From assembly GCA_002633005.1 (NCBI GenBank), contig NMRA01000454.1:263004-327003 (forward strand): DNA of 64,000 nucleotides, written 5' to 3'. Positions 49,975 through 60,634 of this stretch are shown one piece after another. Both the position numbers and the translations under genes were made by a program. The stretch is from Phoronis australis (lineage: Eukaryota; Phoronida; Phoronidae). A model generated the notes under the pieces. The model saw only the letters and a list, made by a program, of their open reading frames with translations. It had not been told where the DNA came from and made no database searches. The first letter of the stretch is position 1. Each line of letters begins with the position of its first letter.

Positions 49975-51411
49975 AACCAGTCTGCACAATCAAGGACGCG
50001 TACGGCCCAAATTGTGACAAGAAATCGAACTGCCAAAGTAATTTCAATCGTTTGAGCGGGGAATGCAGCACGTGCAAGACTGGTTACTACGGGTTTGCGT
50101 GTGAGAACCAGTGCCACTGCAAGGGTAGTGCTGGGTGTTCGGGTGATGGAAATAGCTGCCCTTCCGGTTGCGACGCTGGCTGGTTTGGGTTTCACTGTGA
50201 AAAACCGTGTCACTGTTATAAGAAGGCACCTTGTGAGACAGGCAAATGTAAAACAGGGTGTGAGGCTGGATGGTGGGGTACTTCATGCGATCGACCCTGC
50301 AATTGTGAAGCCGGTGATTGTAACCAAATCACGGGTAACTGTAGTGGTGAATGTAAACCGGGGAAATTTGGATACAGTTGCGATCAACACTGTTTCTGCC
50401 CAAGTAATGGGAGATGCAATCGCAAGACAGGTAAATGCGCCGGTGGCGTGTGCCCACCCAAGAGGTTTGGTTACGGTTGTCAAAAACAGTGTCATTGCCT
50501 GCCCGGCAGTGAATGCATCAAGGGTCTCTGCGAGAAAGGATGCGAAAAGGGATGGAGTGGACCGTATTGTCAAAGTAAGTGCTATTGTCTAGACGGCAAT
50601 TGCAACAGAGAGAAGTGTGGACAATGTTTGCCTGGGAGATTTGGACCACAATGTGAAACCAAATGTAGATGCGCCGGGAAGTGCAACGAGCTGACCAACG
50701 AATGCGAAAAGTGTCCCCCCGGGAGATGGGGACTTGACTGTCAACGTGAGTGTCATTGTAGTTCTGCTGCTCCTTGCGCCAGGCTCAGCGGCAAATGCCC
50801 GGGTGAGTGCGAAGACAGGTATTTCGGGTACGCGTGCGATCAAAAATGTCAATGCAGGAACGGCGAAAAATGTGACCAGTTCACCGGTGAGTGTCTCAGT
50901 GGAGTCTGTAAGTATGGCTACTACGGTCTAGGTTGTCAGGATAAATGTAACTGCGCGCGACCATGTGACCAGAAGACGGGGCAGTGCAAAGACGGGTGTG
51001 TTTTCAGACGTTACGGCGACACTTGCAAGAACGAGAGTAACTGTTCAGGCCCTTTCGACCGCATCACCGGAAAGTGCACGACTGTGTGCCGACCTGGATG
51101 GTACGGATACAACTGCGCACAAAAGTGCAACTGTGACGAGGAAACTGTCGGCAATTGTCACGCGGTTACCGGGGAGTGTAGTAACGGTTGCCCACCAACC
51201 TACTACGGCTACAACTGCAAGAACCGCTGTCACTGCCTTGACAATAATGGTCGCTGCCCACGAGACACGGGGGAGTGTAGCAAATGTTTGATCGGTTGGT
51301 TTGGGTCTCGCTGTGACAAGAGATGCCGCTGTGACAAAGGCAAAGCCTGTCCTCAAGGAACATGCCCCGGTCCTTGTCAAGTGGGATGGAAAGGGAAGGA
51401 CTGTTCAGAAC
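49975..51411 (+). CDS. Giant EGF exon B: about 15 repeats
   Basis: A 1437 bp phase 1-1 exon of 479 residues, acceptor acttcag, donor gtaagt. It contains about 15 repeats of some 32 residues in the same MEGF-type pattern (WFGFHCEKPCHC, KFGYSCDQHCFC, WYGYNCAQKCNC). The first unit (about 49999-50070) and one near 51011-51080 lack the same two cysteines. The preceding frame is open to an ATG at 49926, but the acceptor and conserved phase favour an exon start at 49975. Confidence 0.9.
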
Positions 51412-51749
51412 GTAAGTCCCTTAGCTTTTAACCCTCGACATTATTCCGCGTATCGACCGAAACCGAAGGTGGAGGTCGATACACGGAATAATGTCTCGTG
51501 GGATATTATTTCATGTACGCCACTCTCGGTACGTTTTGTGCATATATTTGACATTTTCGTATAATGCACACAGGAACGTGTCATCGGTGTTACATTTTCA
51601 GCTTTGACAGAGGTGGCATGCGTTATTTGCTCATAACACGGTTGTTATTATGTCAAATAAAAGCCGTACTAATTATTAGACGACAGTTTTAGATGTTACG
51701 CAGTGGTACATGCATCTTCGACCTGATGGCAACTATTAAAACGTTTCAG
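51412..51749 (+). other. Intron between giant EGF exon B and EGF exon 7
   Basis: Contains an inverted repeat at about 51430-51500: tattccgcgtatcgac and its near complement gtcgatacacggaata, able to form a hairpin. Confidence 0.55.
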
Positions 51750-51890
51750 CCACTGCCTGCCTCAGACCCAACAGGTTTGGAACATCATGCACGAGGGCCT
51801 GCCACTGTCTGGACGACAAGCCCTGTCACCGCTTCACAGGCAAATGTAAAGCATGCAAGCCTAGATGGGAAGGTGACACGTGTTCCCATT
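51750..51890 (+). CDS. EGF exon 7
   Basis: A 141 bp phase 1-1 exon of the same length as EGF exons 1 and 2, acceptor cgtttcag, donor gtaagt. It encodes CLRPNRFGTSCTRACHC and CKPRWEGDTC. Confidence 0.82.
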
Positions 51891-51963
51891 GTAAGTAACA
51901 CACGCTTACATGCATCTAGAAAGACAAACCAATCGGATGACGTAAGTCAACCCTTACAAAAAT

Positions 51964-52166
51964 GAACTTAAGTTTTCATCGAAAAACTTAAGTTTTTGGT
52001 CTGAAAAACTTAAGTTTTCATTCCCGAAAACTTAAGTTTTTGGCGAAAACTTAAGTATTTTGGAACAAGTTTTTTGGAACGAACTTAAGTTTTCATAACT
52101 TAAGTTTTCAAAAACTTAAGTTTTTCAAAAACTGAAGTTCTGAAAACTTAAGTTTTTCAAAAACTT
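51964..52166. repeat. Array of palindromic acttaagt repeats
   Basis: About ten copies of the palindrome aaaacttaagtttt, separated by short varied spacers (ttggtctg, cattcccg, ttggcg) and ending at the N at 52167. Each unit can pair with itself and with any neighbour. It lies in the intron between EGF exons 7 and 8. Confidence 0.92.
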
Positions 52167-52167
52167 N
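52167..52167. other. Single N at the edge of the palindrome array
   Basis: Probably marks failure to assemble through the array, whose true length is therefore unknown. Confidence 0.6.
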
Positions 52168-52287
52168 AAATAAATAAATTAAGCCAATTAGTACGGTTTC
52201 CAATTCCGTTTTGTCGAGTCCCAGCGGAAGTCGTTTTAAAGATGAAACTCGTGTAGGAACAAGAAAACGTGTTGTATCTCCTTGCAG

Positions 52288-52434
52288 ACGTGTCCCCCTG
52301 TGATAACCCAAACGTTTACGGAGAAGATTGCAAGTCGGAGTGTCAGTGCCTGACTCCAGAACACTGTGACAGCTTCACCGGTAGTTGCAGAGGCATTTGT
52401 CCTGTCCGACGGAAAGGGGACTCATGTGACATAT
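52288..52434 (+). CDS. EGF exon 8
   Basis: A 147 bp phase 1-1 exon, acceptor ccttgcag, donor gtaagg. It encodes CDNPNVYGEDCKSECQC, then FTGSCRGICPVRRKGDSC. Confidence 0.82.
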
Positions 52435-53001
52435 GTAAGGTCGATCAAAAACGCTATGTTTACACGTGCGTGATATACCAAAGTTCATATAACACGAAAG
52501 TGAATATGTAACTCAAAGGATTCAAATAATATGCCATTCTCTTCGACCTATATCCATCAATCTCGACACTTCATAGAACCTTGAAAGTAAATGGTGTTCA
52601 TAAATAGGGCAGTATTATATGCGATGATCTTAATGAACAAAGTTAAAGTTTTCTTATTGGAATAATCCTGTTAAAATTCCGTGTTTTGTTGTTATTGAAT
52701 TTTCACAGCCAGATGGCGGCTACATCAACTTAAAGTCATCAAGCGCAAAACATATTTGCGGGTTTCCATTGTGTTGGGCCGATATCCCCTTGACTATGCA
52801 CGCATATCTGAATAATATAGAACACTATACTTTGGTGGCGGCTAATTTACAGGCCTACATTTCTTTAAAGTTGTTGGGCTTACATATTCAGCAACGAATT
52901 TCATGTTTGTCTCATACTTTTCATTGTGCCTCACGTGCATGCGTTCGTTCTATAGAGGTTACAAGAATGATTTCCTTATGCAACATCGTTTTTTGTTTCA
53001 G
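52435..53001 (+). other. Intron between EGF exons 8 and 9
   Basis: Nothing recognised. Confidence 0.5.
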
Positions 53002-53148
53002 CCAGTGGCTGCCCTCGGCCAGGAACTTTCGGCGAGTTGTGCGAGAACAAATGTCACTGCAAGCAACCAACGTGCGACGATAAAACCGGAAGCTGTGAGG
53101 GTCACGGCGGCTGCTCAGAATACTTCTCGGGTGACAACTGCTCCGTAT
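53002..53148 (+). CDS. EGF exon 9, last EGF exon
   Basis: A 147 bp phase 1-1 exon, acceptor tttgtttcag, donor gtacgt. It encodes GCPRPGTFGELCENKCHC, then CSEYFSGDNCSV. It is followed by no further cysteine-rich exon before the membrane helix. Confidence 0.8.
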
Positions 53149-54512
53149 GTACGTAAACATTAACGCCTTTGACGTGATGTGTCCTTAAAGTCCAAGTTGC
53201 GTGTGATTTCAAGTTTTACTGCAGAAGCGTGCCTGTCCAACAACGCAATGTTCACATTACACATCCAATTTAAAACCTTTAGCACCCCATGTTAATCACA
53301 TCACTGCAGAGAACGCACTACATCTGACGAAGTCACCATTCCGCAGAAAACACACAACACTCCCATAACACTGAAAGCACGCCTCAGAAAATAAACGCCG
53401 ATCCAGAACATGCGACCCCTCAGATTAACCACGACGACCTTAACCAAACAGCATCCCCTGTACTGTACATGTAGATTTGCTGTGAACCATGATTGAAATA
53501 CACGGTACGAAATATGACGCTGAGCCCCCAGCGGAACATTTCCCAGTCATCTATAGTGTGAGTGATTTTGTCTGTGCTGTGCACGAACACGTAGACAAAA
53601 TCTTACGGGCTAATATTACAGATTTTAAATTATTTGTAGTGAAGTTGGGGATGTAGAAAATACTCTCTTTATGAATGCGCAAGCTTAGAACCTACATGTA
53701 CTGTACTTTCATCTAACCTTTCCTCTGCGACATCAGTACTAAACTTTGTCGTGGGTGCTCACCCGTTAGGCAAAAGTACTCAGCCCTCGTGATGTCTCCG
53801 TGGTAGTCTAACCAGTGTAACTCCGCAGTCGGTACACCTCGCGTATACTGTTACGCTCAAATTTCCCTCAGGGATGAACGCTATCTGCGCAAGTGCATAC
53901 GTTAAGTTATGCGACTTCCAAAATGATAAATCATTGTCTTTATCATCGAAACTCGTTGATGCGCAACACGAAAATGGCGGAGGTGCTCCGGAACTGGATG
54001 GGGATGCGTGTTACGGAAATACACGCGGACAGTCGTTGAATTTCTGATCGCGGCGGAAATACAAAATTGTGTCCAAATGATTTTTATTTTTGATAGGAAA
54101 ACATATAACTTACATGTAATGTGGCATGTATATCCAAAGTGCGTGATCAACACATACGCTAGGCATAAGGACTTGGGTGTATTTTTGTTCTAATGGAATT
54201 ATGTCGAAAAATTGCACCTGCAACATATAAAACGGACGGATAAATTAGGCTTAGTTTGAAATTAAGGCAGATTAATACAGACAATGAAGTTTTTGCTGAG
54301 CTTGAAATTTCCGTGCACCGTTTTGTTGGATTACACACGCATGTATAAGGCCTGAGCTGAACAAACATATTCTTGTGAGAGTATTGTCTCAGTATGACGT
54401 CATGACCAACCGTAGACCAATAGTGTTAAACTTGTGTCTTGTGAGGGGTTAGTCTCAGTATCACGTCATGACCAACCGTAGACCAATAGTGTTGAAGTTT
54501 TGTTTGTTACAG
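53149..54512 (+). other. Intron before the possible microexon
   Basis: No coding signal. Its end carries the 65 bp tandem duplication at 54373-54498. Confidence 0.5.
54373..54498. repeat. 65 bp tandem duplication next to a splice acceptor
   Basis: Two copies starting cttgtgag at 54373 and 54438 and sharing catgaccaaccgtagaccaa and tagtgtt. Copy 1 contains the palindrome tgacgtca, a cAMP-response-element-like site; copy 2 has it mutated to tcacgtca. The repeat ends 14 bases before the acceptor of the proposed microexon. Confidence 0.85.
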
Positions 54513-54545
54513 TTGCACTACCTGACTTAGAACAAGGGATTAAAG
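54513..54545 (+). CDS. Possible 11-residue juxtamembrane microexon
   Basis: Acceptor tttgttacag and donor gtacgt enclose 33 bp in phase 1-1, encoding ALPDLEQGIK plus split codons. It would place a short acidic spacer between the last EGF and the membrane-proximal basic stretch. Skipping it keeps the frame, so it could be alternative. Evidence is splice signals and phase only. Confidence 0.4.
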
Positions 54546-56626
54546 GTACGTTAAAGTTCTTGTATTATTGGGAAGTGTAAAAACAAGATGGAGACGCAAT
54601 TAAACTTATTTGTCCCCTTTCAATTAAGCTTTCATATCTCTTCTCTTGTGCCATGCTTTAGGAGTATTTCGATATTGGCTCCACAACTGTAGGAAATATT
54701 TAAAAGACATAAATCGCGACTTTGACCTATTTATAGATACGAAAACGACTTTACTGTCCAACTCTCTGAACCAAAAAATATGACCTGTAACCCTCTACAA
54801 CCTTCAAAAATGGAAGGAAATTTTGAAAACTCCTTCCAAACTTTGCCAAACGGGCAAGCGTAGCCTTCGCGTTCAGCGAATTACACGGTGACTGTGTGAA
54901 AAGACCACACAACAATGACTTTAATGTCCAATTTGTCCGATAGGGGGTATGAAGTTTTCGGTGCTTCCTGCTTTTATCTTTCAACATTGACATTAAAGAT
55001 GCATTAGCACTTGACAGAACGACGATTGGACGAACCCCTCGGCATACAATGTAGGCTTTACAATCCTTTTAAAGGAAGTGTTTTACAAGACAAGATTTCT
55101 TTTTAAACCTTTTATTTCATTTTGTCTTTCATTGGCCAATTGCTAGTGAGATGTTCAACACTGTATTTTTTCGTTAGGTCTCTGTCGGGCAAAAAAGTGT
55201 GCATTGGCAATATCGAGCACGTGCTTAATATACATGTTTTGTGGTCAATTAATGCCACAAGCAATTGGAAAAAATACTTTTTCCGTTCTTGACTGGTACT
55301 CTCTTTGTATTATGCATTTGTAATGAGGGCCGGAGGCATGTTACATGAAATTAACCTACATACGGGTCATTCGAGCTACTCTTATGGTGAACTTTTTGCT
55401 CAGTTGTCTTGACGTTGGCAAATTATCCAGTTACATTTTATGGGAATGGGGGACTTGTGAACATACATTCGCTGTTTTTTGTTGTTGCCATCATTCCGTG
55501 TATTTCCTCAGTGCTGTGAGGTTTCTCTATTGACTTTTCTTAACTAAGTGGTCGATGGAAAATTGCTGAAGTCTGGTAAATACATGTATAACCAGATATA
55601 TCTGAGTTCTTTTTGTGAAGAATTTAGGGTTGAGACACTGGGGATCGCTAACGTCGGATTACGATGTTTGCAGTATCTGTTTGACGTTTGAAGTCGCCCA
55701 TTTCTATTTTTTCATTGACATTTTGGCATTATTTTAGTTTCAGTCTTTCTGTACTACACGGCCTCACTACTTTAGCTGTCATCTGTTACGACACGGTATT
55801 TTCACTTACTTGTAATTTCCTAGCTATTACGCGTATTGTGTCGCCGAATTCTAATAGGAATCGGGTTGAATTAGAAGCATAACAGTTAAAGTCCATGGAC
55901 GTTCTCAGAAAATGCAACGTCCCCTGCTATATCTCTACAGACTTATATGTGTATTATTGCATCAATCATTCCCATTTTGTGGGACCTAAAACAAAGCCAT
56001 TTTCCTATTTCGTGTTTCACAAATGTTTTTTTCACGGACACTTCGTAATTAATTAAGTATTGACTGGCTACATTCTATGTAAGTCCATGTTGAAATCAGT
56101 CACTGAAAGGATTGAAAACGATATTAATTAAAACATTGCCGCCATTTTGGTAAGTTGGTTTAGAAAACCTGGTCCTGACACATTTAAAGGCCAGACGATT
56201 GTTTAGATACACCCTAATGGGAAAAACTTCAAATCTCAATGTACGTGGAGAATAGTTGCAGGCAAGCTACACTGTTGTAGGCATACTGTGTTCCTTTCTA
56301 TACCTCTCTATAGTAAGTAGCCTAATTGAATGATTTTAGGTTCAGGAAAGTCGGAGGGCAATTGCGTGAAATAAATGGTTTTCCACTTTTTTGTTTCTGT
56401 GCTTTTGCCGCAGCAAGAGTCTGTCTATTGTCCCATTATATGTCGTGAAACCAGTGTAAAAAACAATCGTCTGAATATAAAATGAAGACAACAACCATCT
56501 TCATTTTAAGACCCATCCCACCAACGATTCTACTTACGAAATCTATGTGCAAGTTCTCCTTAACTAAATTTACACGAATTCACCTTTTATTCTTTCCTAA
56601 GTCCAATATTACTTGCCTACATTTAG
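54546..56626 (+). other. Last intron
   Basis: A 2.1 kb stretch with no exon that fits phase and splice signals. Confidence 0.5.
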
Positions 56627-56955
56627 GTTTGAAACCTAGGGCGACGAAGGGTGAGAGACCAGAAAGACGAATAATTTCTGTGAGCGCTGTGTGCGCCCTG
56701 GTCTTCATTTTTTGCGTCGCTCTCGCCATTTTCATGTATGTCGCAAAAACTCACAAGAATATCTTTGGAGTGGACGATGGCGAACTGCATGAAGAAGGTG
56801 AACTGTTAAGCGGTGAAAGTGATTCGTATCTGGAGACGCCGTCGGAAACCAAGTCCGATTCTGATTCTAATGCGTATGATGAAATCGGACACCAGGAGAC
56901 ACCATCGGGAAGTGAAGATGAGGTCATATGTGGAGAAGTTGATCACGCCTTTTAA
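56627..56955 (+). CDS. Terminal exon: transmembrane helix and acidic cytoplasmic tail, stop
   Basis: The acceptor catttag at 56625-56626 gives phase 1 entry. The exon encodes a basic juxtamembrane stretch (LKPRATKGERPERR), one hydrophobic helix of about 23 residues (SVSAVCALVFIFCVALAIF), then KTHKN and an acidic, Ser/Glu-rich tail of about 70 residues, ending TAA at 56953-56955. The tail has two tyrosines, in SYLETPSE and NAYDEIGHQETPSG; YDEI fits a single YxxI docking motif, and the ETPS phrase occurs twice near them. No kinase or other catalytic domain. Draper and CED-1 use tail tyrosines for engulfment signalling; the same role here is only a guess. Confidence 0.82.
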
Positions 56956-58869
56956 CATTAGCCCTCCTTTAAAAGAGCATTAATACTTGCAGATTTGCTC
57001 CTAACATCACCTTACAATGATCATGGTTATCCAGATCACGACGCCATTTCAAGTTTTGGATTATTCAAAGGGCGTGCTAGTTAAATGCATTTATTTATTT
57101 TATGTACATGTACATGTTTATGGTAAATCTTGTTTTACTGAAAGCTGTATTCCCTTTGCACATACGTGCATTTCATTACCAACGACATGGACAAATTAAT
57201 GATTTTATTTAGTAATCAAATATATATTGATAACTGGAGATGTGATTTATAAATGGAAGACAGGTACGTTTCAAAAAGTGTCATTTTTGAATCTTATTCG
57301 ATATTTTTCGATGTAGTTGGTTTCATGTTTGATTAAACTGGTGATTTAACTATCAATTTGTTTCATGTTTAACAAAGTGTTTCCAGTATTTTCCCGTCAT
57401 ACCCTGTATAATATTTGTTCTTCCGAGTACTGTTGGCGATTTCTGTCAGGAAAACGCACTATATCGAACCACGCCAACCATTTTGGTAAAAAAGTTTACG
57501 TAACCGATTAACAGACCAGCTGCTGTGTCTTTCCCGTGTCAAACCCATTGAGCTGCACACTCGACGGGATGAGCCGCTGCAGATAAGGACGTTGATTAAA
57601 CAGAATAGCTCACCGGGTGTCCAAAATTTGGCCTAGTTCTCATGTGTTCAGGCGATAATTTCGGTGCCTAATCGCATGTGGCGCTAATGACAATCTGAAC
57701 GGAACAACCGCTTTGTCACCATGATGACCATTGTGGCTATAGAATGCCTAAACATCAGTTTTGCCATGGGAAGTTCAGACAAAGCTGCTGTGTTAGCCAG
57801 CTACGGTCTTGAGGGAAGTCAATATCCAGAGTTATACATGCACTTTCCGTGCAGCCGTGTTCATCCAGAGCTGTTCATGTTCCGCATTGGTCCATTGTTC
57901 TGAAGTGTTTCGACTGAGCTGGGGGATCCGTGGTCATCCATTTGGGCGCCTTGTTGATTGTTTGTTCCTGACGCGTAACTACACTGTACATGTATACGGT
58001 TTCCCAGGTTGGTCCATGTAGCTTCCGTGTTGCCATTGTTCAACTGTAAAACCCCAAAACGGGATAGGATCATCCCAGATCTTGATCCGAGTGGATCCAT
58101 CACTGAGTTTACGACTCGTGTGTGAGGGGTTCTTTTGCCGTTAGCATCGCCCTTTCATTGTCTTGTTCATGAGGGAAGGAAATGGAAAAATGTGAAAAAA
58201 CGACCCTGTTTTGTAAATTCAGTTGTGTTTAAATTATGATCAAACCCTATTTTTAAATTGGAGTCTACTGTTTCTACATGCTGTTTCGTCACTCGTGTCG
58301 ACGAATCACGTGTTTTATTAAATTGAGTCTCTTTCGTCAATACTATCGACGATTCCTAAAACTAACCCCGCTATGAATGGCTGAGGCCCGCATCAGTAAT
58401 AACGCCGCGTCTTTCAAGTTAGGCAGATCCAAAAGCCTCCAGCATAAATTCATAAATTTTCAAGCTTGTCTGCATTTCTTTCATAAAATCCGTCTACAAG
58501 GATCTTTGAATCAATATTTTAAATCTCATTAAGAACGAGCGCCAGATTAAGCTGCGACATTTTCAGGCACGTGATGAACTAATTTCTTTACCCACAGACT
58601 GGATTTGGAAAATTGAATCCCCAAAATAGGAAAATTGTCTATTCAAATACGACGGGATTGGATAATGCGTGTGGCACGACTCTTTAAACAACATCTGACA
58701 TTAGAAAAGCAGTGAATCCTCTAAACAGGACGGATTTTATTGAATTGAATTGAAATTTGGAACTAAGATGAATTATCAAGCAACTTTGATTTTCGCTTAA
58801 AATTGGATTGAATTTATTAAGTGTAATAGCAATTAAGAATCATGATTTAATTGATAATTAAATCAGATT
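56956..58869 (+). other. 3' UTR and downstream flank
   Basis: No AATAAA is seen in the first 300 bases after the stop. Variant hexamers are TATAAA at 57248-57253 and ATTAAA at 57332-57337, either of which could end the transcript. Beyond that no gene is recognised before the retroelement at 58870. Confidence 0.45.
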
Positions 58870-60010
58870 CACGTAATAGCCATGGGTTCACCCCTGGGAC
58901 CAGTGTTAGCTAATATTTTCATGTGCAATCTCGAGGCTGAGGCTCTGGCTAGTTGTCCATCGGATTGTAAACCACAATTTTACCGTAGGTATGTGGACGA
59001 TACGTTTGTTGTGTTTTTGTCCAAGAGGTCAGTCAACACCTTTTTTAATCACATGAACAACATGTATCCGTCCATCAACTTCGCCATTGAACGTGAGCGC
59101 GAGTCGTGTTTACCTTTTCTAGATGTCTTGCTTTAACGTGAGAATACATGTAGCACCGTTGTTACAGTTTTACTGGGCTTTATCTTAAATTTGATAGTTT
59201 TGTGCCTATCCAGTACAAAAGAGGTCTAGTCAATTGCTTGTTACACCGTGCCTGGAGAATCTGCTTCACCAATTTAAATTTTGATATTGACGTACATGTG
59301 TAGCTATGATTTTTCAGTTATTGCGTGCCAATGGTTACCCTCTGAGAGTTCTGAATATCTGTAAAAGGCACTTTCTTGCAAAAATGAATGAGGCGGATAA
59401 GGAGCTGTTATTGGACCCCAGAAAATGAGAGTTTTCTTTTCTCATGGTTACACTGTGCCAAGTAGTATAAAATGAAACGTCAATCACCTCGCCTTATTTA
59501 TTGCATAGACACAGCAGTTGAACTGATAGTTGTTTTCAAACCCTTTCGGAAACTTTCCAATATGCTGTGTAAACTGAAGTCACCCATCCCGTTATTGAAC
59601 AAGAGCAATGATGTGTATAAGGTTGGATGTGACAACTGTAAGGAATTCTATATAGGACTCACACAGAGACGCCTCTGTGACAGGTTGAAAGAACATCACA
59701 CCTCAGAGAAAAGTAACATATATAGACATTGTATTAGCTACATGTACAATCACCAAGCCAACTCTTGTTAGTTTTATCTGCAGAGAAAACTAATAAGGAG
59801 TTAATGTACATCAAAGAGTCATTGGCCATTCAGAACCAGCATGCCACTGATCCTCTGAATAACATGCAGAGCTCAGTGACCCTGCAACTATGGTGATGAC
59901 CAGATGCTGACTATATTCTATGTATCTCTCTCTTCACTCTATGGATGTTACCTGAGCTGTATGTTGGCAGTTGTTGTCCTAAATGGTTGTAAATATGATC
60001 ATGATGATGT
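58870..60010 (+). mobile_element. Penelope-like retroelement, 5'-truncated and frameshifted
   Basis: The reverse transcriptase part (58882-59136) shows MGSPLGPVLANIFM, the RYVDDTF catalytic box and LPFLDV, all typical of Penelope-like elements. Further fragments follow in other frames (QYKRGLVNCL near 59215; ICKRHFLAKMNEADKE near 59355). At 59472-59771 there is a GIY-YIG endonuclease region (VYKVGCDNCKEFYIGLTQRR, then LKEHH), the other diagnostic domain of the group, and near 59795-59895 an ELMYIKESLAIQ tail. Frameshifts and stops show it is dead. The 5' half of the RT is absent. Confidence 0.85.
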
Positions 60011-60435
60011 CTAATGAAAAGACGAAACGTTGATTTGAAGATGATTTTTTTTATTTGTGCGGCGATCGTCCGGTTTTTAATGATTTAATTGTGTTATAAA
60101 TAAATGCTGAATTTATTAAATACAGTTGAATTTACTTTCACAATTTCTGCCGTTTCCGCCCCTCTTCCCACGCATCATACAGTGCAATGAATCAAGTGCG
60201 CATGGCATCGTGTTATTGATTGGTCAATTAAGAGTGAGGTCAACCGTATAGATCCAAGTAATTTCGTCGTTGCTTGCCACAATTGACCTTACGCCAGAAA
60301 ATGAATGACAGGTGTGATTGACCAATCAGAATGCTGCATTCCGGACATCCCTCCAGACTGCAGTTCCAGTCGACATCTTGTCTGACAAGCATTAGCGGCT
60401 GTAGGACAAAACACGTTCAAATACGCGCATTTTAA
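60011..60435. other. Spacer between the Penelope-like element and the THAP-like start
   Basis: No gene recognised. Contains CCAAT-box-like motifs gattggtcaat (about 60218) and gaccaatcag (about 60320), and cattttaaatgg just before the ATG at 60436. Confidence 0.35.
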
Positions 60436-60618
60436 ATGGCCAAGAGTTGTTGTAGTGTGTGTAATTCAGACAGTCGTGACGTTATACCGACAGAGATGAA
60501 AGTCCTGTCAAATTTTGGACTAGAAACTCACATGCATAAACTATACTTATTCGAGCACAGTCTGATAACCACTTATCTTGAATTCGCACAAAAGGAGCAG
60601 AGGTATTGCCAAAAATAA
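60436..60618 (+). CDS. THAP-like N-terminal fragment
   Basis: An open frame starting MAKSCCSVCNSDSRDV. The opening SCC-x2-CNSDSR resembles the first zinc ligands of invertebrate THAP proteins, but the tryptophan and C-x2-H parts are not in the same frame and the frame ends at 60618. It may be the first exon of a THAP gene with a donor that I cannot place, or a dead transposon fragment. Confidence 0.3.
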   Translation: MAKSCCSVCNSDSRDVIPTEMKVLSNFGLETHMHKLYLFEHSLITTYLEFAQKEQRYCQK

Positions 60619-60634
60619 TGTCGGGTTCGTTTCA

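Larger units (their letters stand above)
1515..56955 (+). other. Single multi-exon gene (3' part): FN3 / EGF / beta-alpha-beta module / EGF / TM receptor
   Basis: I join the exons listed below into one gene because all lie on the plus strand, every internal exon starts and ends in phase 1, each is flanked by AG and GT, no internal exon has a stop, and only the last exon carries a stop after a transmembrane helix. The predicted protein is a type I membrane protein with at least 12 FN3 domains, about 35 EGF-like repeats of roughly 32 residues, and at least five copies of an unrecognised two-exon module. Start codon and signal peptide are outside the window. The EGF-TM-tail part resembles the Draper/CED-1/MEGF10 layout, so a cell-surface adhesion or scavenger role is plausible but inferred. 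Splitting into two or more genes (for example FN3 versus EGF parts) is not excluded without transcripts. Confidence 0.7.

Noticed and set aside
49971-51380. Long frames in other phases across giant EGF exon B
   Set aside because: Same reason: repeated codon structure of the EGF array gives open shadow frames on both strands.
57861-58103. Minus-strand frame of 80 codons downstream of the gene
   Set aside because: Low-complexity Asn/Gly/Ser composition, no homology recognised and no transcription signal.
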